From the NCBI RefSeq assembly GCF_900102145.1, contig NZ_FNBC01000016.1, positions 1-51,592 on the forward strand: DNA of 51,592 nt, written 5' to 3'. The position numbers and the translations under genes are program-made. This DNA comes from Thermus arciformis. GTDB lineage: Bacteria > Deinococcota > Deinococci > Deinococcales > Thermaceae. Position 1 is the first letter of the stretch, and the number at the start of each line of letters is the position of its first letter. The notes below the pieces were generated by a model. The model was not told where the DNA came from. It made no database searches and saw only the letters and a program-made list of their open reading frames with translations. Positions 47,989-51,592 of the stretch are shown here, one piece after another.

Positions 47989-49238
47989 TCCCGCACCTCA
48001 TGGGGAAAGAAGGCGGTGAGGAGGTAGGCGAGGAGAATGGCCACCCCTGGCACCACGGAGATGAGGAAGCGGAAGGCGAGCCCCGGGTTCGGCCCTGGGT
48101 TCTCCCCGCTCACGTAGCCGAAGAGGGGCCCGAGGAGGGCGAAGGAAAGCCCCACCAGGGCCCCCGAGGCCCGGCCCAAGAGCCCCACCAGGCTGTAGTA
48201 AGCCCCCTCTCTCCGCGTGCCGGTCCTCTCCGCGTCCAGGTCTATGACCTTGGCCATCACCACCTCCCCCGTGACCCGAACCCCTGCAAACCCCACCCCC
48301 ACCAAGGCCCCGGCGAGGAGGGCCGCGGGGAGGCTTTGGGGCAGGAAGAGGAGGAGGGCGGCGAGGCCCATGAGGAGGTGGGCGTACCGCCAGGCCCGCT
48401 TGCCCCCCAGAACCTGGGCCAGCCACCCCCAGAGGAAGACCGAGGGCAGGGCCACCAGGAAGACCGCGGCGAAGAGGAAGGTGGTGGCCGCCTCGGGCAG
48501 GCCCAGGCTGTGCTTGGCGTAGAAGGCCATCCCCGTCTGGATCACCATGCGCCCGAACTCAAAGAGGAGGCCCACCAGGGCCACCACCCAGAAGGCCCGG
48601 TTGGCCAGGACCAGGCGGAAGGACTCCCGGAGGCCCAGACCGCTTTGGGCCTGGGGGTCCTCCTCCACCCCCCTCAGGAAGAAGAGGAAGGCCCCGAGGG
48701 CTAGGGCGGCGAAGAGGAGGGCCATGCCCAAAAACCCCAGCCGGGCGTAGACCATGGGGGCCAGGGCGATGCCCAGGATAAGGCCGAAAAGCTCCGTGCC
48801 CCGCTTCAGGGCTGCGGTCTGGGCCCTTTCGGGAAGGGTGCGGAACATCTCGGGGAAAAGGGCCCCGTAGTTGGTCCAGACCACGGTGGCCAGGGTCTCG
48901 TAGAGGACGATGGCCGCCGCAAAGTAGTAGGGAAGCACCCCGGGGCTCCTCGCCCAGTCCGGCACCCAGAAGACCAGGACGTAGGCCACCAGGAAGAGGG
49001 GGATGCCCAGAAGAAGCCAAGGACGCCTCCGCCCCAAGGGGGTCTTGGTGCGGTCTGAGAGGTGGCCGAAGAGGGGGTCGTTCACCGCGTCCCAGAGGGC
49101 GTAGACCGTCCGGGCCAGGGCGTAGAAGGCGGCGGAAAGCCCCAGCCTCTCCAGGTAGAAGAAGGCGAGGTAGGTGCCGAAGCTTTCGGAAACCAGGGTC
49201 AAGCCGAGCTGGCCGGAGGCGTAGCGCCAGGCCTTCAT
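47985..49238 (-). CDS. GPH-family MFS sugar transporter
   Basis: The 417-aa 12-helix transporter has the GPH/MelB-type motif NDPLFGHLSDRTKTPLGRRRPWLLLG (about residues 53-78), with YALARTVYALWDAV before it. It takes up sugars or glycosides with a cation. It lies between a ChbG-like deacetylase and a GH2 glycosidase with 4-base overlaps on both sides, so all three act on the same oligosaccharide. A fragment of a related gene is at 45835-45887. Confidence 0.9.
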   Translation of the reverse strand: MKAWRYASGQLGLTLVSESFGTYLAFFYLERLGLSAAFYALARTVYALWDAVNDPLFGHLSDRTKTPLGRRRPWLLLGIPLFLVAYVLVFWVPDWARSPGVLPYYFAAAIVLYETLATVVWTNYGALFPEMFRTLPERAQTAALKRGTELFGLILGIALAPMVYARLGFLGMALLFAALALGAFLFFLRGVEEDPQAQSGLGLRESFRLVLANRAFWVVALVGLLFEFGRMVIQTGMAFYAKHSLGLPEAATTFLFAAVFLVALPSVFLWGWLAQVLGGKRAWRYAHLLMGLAALLLFLPQSLPAALLAGALVGVGFAGVRVTGEVVMAKVIDLDAERTGTRREGAYYSLVGLLGRASGALVGLSFALLGPLFGYVSGENPGPNPGLAFRFLISVVPGVAILLAYLLTAFFPHEVRE

Positions 49239-50026
49239 AGCGCCTCCTTGACCTGCCGCCAGGTGAGGGGGTGGAACTCGGCGAGGACCCGGCGCACCTC
49301 GGGGTGGGAGAGGGCGAAGTAGTCCGCTTCCCGCGTCGGCCAGTCGGGGAGGGCCCGGCCCTCGGGGGTGGGGAGGGCGCTGTGGTGGACCAGGTAGTAG
49401 AGGCCAGGCCCCAGGCGGCTCAGGTCCAGGTAGAAGCCGAGCCGCCCCTCCGGGGGAAGGCCGTAAGGGTCCAGGAAGCGCACCCGGGGAAAGGGGGCTT
49501 CCTCCATGAGGCGCAGGAGGTCGGGGAGAAACGCGGGGGGCACGCCGAGGTCCTCGAGGCTCTCCGGCACCAGGGCGGGAAGCCGGTACTCCCGGGCCAG
49601 GCGCAGGTACACCTTGGCGAGGTCGGGCCTTAGGACCGCCCCCTGGTGGGTGTCCAGGTGGGTGGGGGAAAAGAGCCTTCTCGCGGCCTCTATCTGGGCG
49701 CGAAGTTCCCGCTCCACCTCTTCGCTCCTGGCCCTTCGCCAGAGGACCTCCAGGGAGGAGGGGAAGTACCCCGCCTCGTCCCTAAGGCTTTCACCTCCCG
49801 TGAGGGGGCGCATCCTGGGCGCAGGCCACTCGCTGGTGAGGACGAGGTGCACCCCGAGGTCCTTCCCCCGCACCCCGCTCGCCCAGGCCCCGGGGACCAT
49901 CACGCTCCCCGTGGGAAACCCCAAGGCCTGGTAGGCCGCGTTTTGGGCGTGGGTCAGGCCGAGGTCGTCGTGGTGGAGGATGAGGACCCGCCGCCCTCCA
50001 AGTCCAAGCCGCTCCAAAAGGTCCAC
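49235..50026 (-). CDS. ChbG/YdjC-family carbohydrate deacetylase
   Basis: The 263-aa protein has the family metal site HHDDLGLTHAQN (Asp-Asp and His), THLDTHQGAVLRPDL (His-x3-His) and YLVHHSALP. These are the ChbG/YdjC (PF04794) hallmarks. ChbG removes an acetyl group from chitooligosaccharides. The GTG at 50026 follows AAAGGAGGTTTTCC. A longer open frame to 50107 enters the IS256 remnant and is not used. A TAGAAT (minus strand, about 50054-50059) may be the -10. Confidence 0.87.
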   Translation of the reverse strand: MDLLERLGLGGRRVLILHHDDLGLTHAQNAAYQALGFPTGSVMVPGAWASGVRGKDLGVHLVLTSEWPAPRMRPLTGGESLRDEAGYFPSSLEVLWRRARSEEVERELRAQIEAARRLFSPTHLDTHQGAVLRPDLAKVYLRLAREYRLPALVPESLEDLGVPPAFLPDLLRLMEEAPFPRVRFLDPYGLPPEGRLGFYLDLSRLGPGLYYLVHHSALPTPEGRALPDWPTREADYFALSHPEVRRVLAEFHPLTWRQVKEAL

Positions 50027-50630
50027 GGAAAACCTCCTTTCCCCGCCTGGCTTCCATTCTAGCCCAGGCCCGCAGCGGGGGCATTGGACATTGAGGGGCG
50101 ACCTCACTCCGCAAGTACGGCCAAAGCACCTTGGGGTACCCGTAGAACCGCAGGAAGGCCCCCGAATCCTGTACCCAAAGCCCCACCACCCCCGGGTACC
50201 GCGAACCCCAGGCGGCCTTCACCTCCTCCAAGGCCCCAAGAGCTTCTTCCCGGCTCTCCGCCCCGTACACCCGCCTCAGGTCCTCCGCCAGCAGGGCCCG
50301 GTCCCGGGAGCGCACCTGAAACAGGCTCCACCGCACCCCGTGCACCACGCACCGCGGCCACTCCGCCTGAGGGTAGACCCTGCGGATCGCCTTTCGGGGT
50401 TCGCCTGACGGCGAAGCAGCAGGAAGCCCGGGCAGCCCGTCGGTGACAAAGAGCAAAACCCGCCGCAGGCCCCGCTGCCAAAGCTCCCCCAGGACCCCCT
50501 CCCATCCCAGGGCGCTCTCCGTGGGCAAAAGCCAAAACCCCAGGACCCGCTCTCCCCGCTAGGGGTGACCCCCAGGGCCACGTACACGGTTTCCCGCACA
50601 ATCCCCTCACCGTCCCTAAGAACCTTGAGG

Positions 50631-50668
50631 GAGAGCCCGTCCAGGTAAGGGAGAGCCCGTCCAGGTAG
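50631..50668. repeat. 20-bp tandem duplication in the IS256 transposase
   Basis: GGGAGAGCCCGTCCAGGTA occurs twice in a row, separated by one A, shifting the reading frame within the YLDGLS region. It is consistent with slippage in a gene no longer under selection. Confidence 0.7.
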
Positions 50669-50715
50669 ACGAAGGCCATCTCCTCGGGCAAAGACCGGGT
50701 GCGGAAGGCTTCAAG

Positions 50716-50736
50716 ATACGCCCTTCGGGCGTGACC
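50716..50736 (-). repeat. 21-bp type 1 mini-palindrome in the IS256 transposase
   Basis: After AAG the element reads AT-ACGCCC-TTC-GGGCGT-GACC, with the same plan as copies in the other dead transposase. On the transposase strand it adds seven codons (GHARRAY). Without it VLEAA joins LEAFRTR, which reads as a continuous helix, so the insert is in frame and clean. Confidence 0.75.
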
Positions 50737-51061
50737 TGCCGCCTCCAGGACCTCGTCCGTCAGGGCGCTCAGGGTCTCGTGGGAGTAGCGGTGGCCCAGG
50801 AGCAGGCTCGGTATCTCGGCCGCCTTGCGCTGACGGACCCCGGCAGCATAAAGAGCCACCGCCACTGGAACGTAGCCTTCGGCTGACCCCCCACGTCCAC
50901 CAGACGGCGGGTGTAGGGCCTGAGGAAGGTGGGGTAATACCGGCCTTCCCTGTCCCTGGGGACCCTCAGGTCCACCTGGCCGAAGGTGGTCTCCAGCCTC
51001 CCGCAAGGTATCCTGGTCCACGGGGCACCTCCTCGCGCTAAGGTGTGTCCCCCTATTAAAC

Positions 51062-51093
51062 ACAGACCCTTACACATAAATCCTTACACGACC
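51062..51093 (-). mobile_element. Outer end of the IS256-family element
   Basis: The 32 bases just upstream of the transposase start match 376-407 at 30 of 32 positions. They end GTGTAAGG / ACGACC in the manner of an IS terminus. The opposite end of this element is not found near 50085. Confidence 0.75.
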
Positions 51094-51531
51094 GGTAGCA
51101 ACTTAGGTTAGCTTATATGCGTTATTTTTCAACTGTTTGCACCTTCCCCTTGAGCGTCCACCCCTCTGGGCTCATTGCGTATATACTTGGGTAGATATCA
51201 AAGGGAGCTTTTCTCATCTTGGACGGCATTGGCCCTGCTTCCCCTCTCGCTGAGGGGGCAGGAATGGCCTTTCTTATCGATGCGAGCCAATCGACATTTG
51301 CGGGGATTTTCCCGTCCTAGACAAGGCTAACGCTTCCTGGGTGATCAAAAACTCGACCTGACGGATTCGATTCTCGTGCGGTCAGAGGCCATAAGCGCCC
51401 TTCTGGACGAGAGATTCTGCCTCTTTTAACTTTTCTCATCTTTGCCCGCCCCCGCCCTAAAAAATCCAGGAGGCCGCCTTTCGTATTTACAAGAAGCACC
51501 CCCTTTTCGGATATTCACCTGCGTACTCACC
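51094..51531. other. A+T-richer non-coding stretch
   Basis: About 440 bases with visibly lower G+C than the rest of the window and no convincing gene in either direction. CTTTTCTCATCTT occurs twice (51208-51220 and 51430-51442). TATATAC- and TTAGCTTATATGCG-like stretches are present. It may be a promoter or replication-related region or foreign DNA; nothing decisive is visible. Confidence 0.4.
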
Positions 51532-51592
51532 TCACGCCACCACCCGCAACACCCGGGTGATGGGCAGACCCGCCTGCCCAAGAAGCTGGGCC
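51532..51592 (-). CDS. Possible C-terminal end of a gene continuing off the right edge
   Basis: On the minus strand a stop-free frame reads AQLLGQAGLPITRVLRVVA and ends with TGA at 51532-51534. G+C rises again here to the level of coding DNA. Too short to assign to a family. Confidence 0.25.
   Translation of the reverse strand, partial: AQLLGQAGLPITRVLRVVA

Larger units (their letters stand above)
50085..51060 (-). pseudogene. IS256-family (mutator type) transposase, broken
   Basis: Family text appears in several frames: TTFGQVDLRVPRDREGRYYP then TFLRPYTRRLVDVG; VAVALYAAGVRQRKAAEI; HRYSHETLSALTDEVLEAA; LPEEMAFVYLDGLS; RETVYVALGVTPSGE; then GWEGVLGELWQRGLRRVLLF, VTDGLPGLP and AIRRVYPQAEWPRCVVHGVRW, YGAESREEALGALEEVKAAW. 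A 20-bp tandem duplication near 50631-50668, two hairpin inserts and loss of the C-terminus (about 60 aa) kill it. The 3' terminal repeat is missing near 50085. Confidence 0.88.

Noticed and set aside
49235-50107. N-terminal extension MRSPLNVQCPRCG... of the ChbG-like gene, suggesting a zinc-ribbon domain
   Set aside because: A GTG at 50026 has a strong ribosome site and starts the family fold; the extension runs into IS256 remnant DNA and overlaps the likely promoter.
51094-51531. Replication origin or CRISPR array in the A+T-rich end
   Set aside because: One 13-bp repeat pair only; no iteron series, no repeat-spacer periodicity and no replication gene beside it.

Overview
The window is from a Thermus strain, very probably Thermus thermophilus or a close relative. 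G+C is very high with strong third-position G/C bias, genes overlap by ATGA, and the GH1 beta-glycosidase, seven-iron ferredoxin and nar/nor/nir gene order match that genus from memory. In sequenced T. thermophilus the beta-glycosidase neighbourhood is on the megaplasmid, so a megaplasmid origin is likely (inference).

Layout. (1) 1-407: truncated aldehyde dehydrogenase fused to the last 32 bp of an IS256-type element. (2) 464-3859: an FAD oxidoreductase, then a minus-strand operon (ScdA_N protein, cupin, heme-copper-oxidase-like membrane protein, YwiC-like protein). (3) 3906-12096: Rrf2 regulator, norCBH, nirS, nirJ-nirM, and a minus-strand protoglobin / cytochrome P460 / MarR operon. (4) 12300-16829: msrA, DUF488, a redoxin-like gene, two vapBC modules, a decayed DDE insertion sequence and a ferredoxin. 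(5) 16922-29274: regulators dnrT-dnrS divergent from narCGHJI-narK1-narK2. (6) 29413-33202: accessory operon of DUF2249, DUF1858 and heme-copper-like proteins, a protoglobin-MoaD fusion, an NnrS-like membrane protein and a DUF59 protein. (7) 33400-50026: a Phd/PIN module, a LacI-controlled sugar ABC operon with beta-glycosidase, a NitT/TauT-type ABC transporter, an APC permease, an AI-2E family protein and a ChbG/MFS/GH2 operon. (8) 50085-51592: a broken IS256-family transposase and an A+T-richer non-coding end.

How it works together. NarGHI with NarC reduces nitrate and NarK1/NarK2 move nitrate and nitrite. Cytochrome cd1 NirS (with NirJ and NirM) makes NO and NorCB makes N2O; no nosZ is present, so N2O is the predicted end product here. 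Globins, P460, DUF2249, ScdA_N and heme-copper-like proteins look like NO handling and maturation functions. A 14-bp palindrome TTGACC-N2-GGTCAT precedes most of these units, usually centred 41-46 bp before the start codon. This fits class II activation by the FNR-type regulator DnrT, whose recognition helix keeps E-x2-S-R.

Most unusual signals: (a) a 21-bp hairpin inserted in frame in two unrelated transposase pseudogenes, always after AAG; (b) a ~46-bp REP-like palindrome that supplies the stop codon of three different genes, with a fourth copy in the dead IS; (c) a protoglobin fused to a MoaD-like domain lacking the terminal Gly-Gly; (d) a ~66-bp duplication of the ferredoxin promoter flanking the IS plus vapBC insertion.
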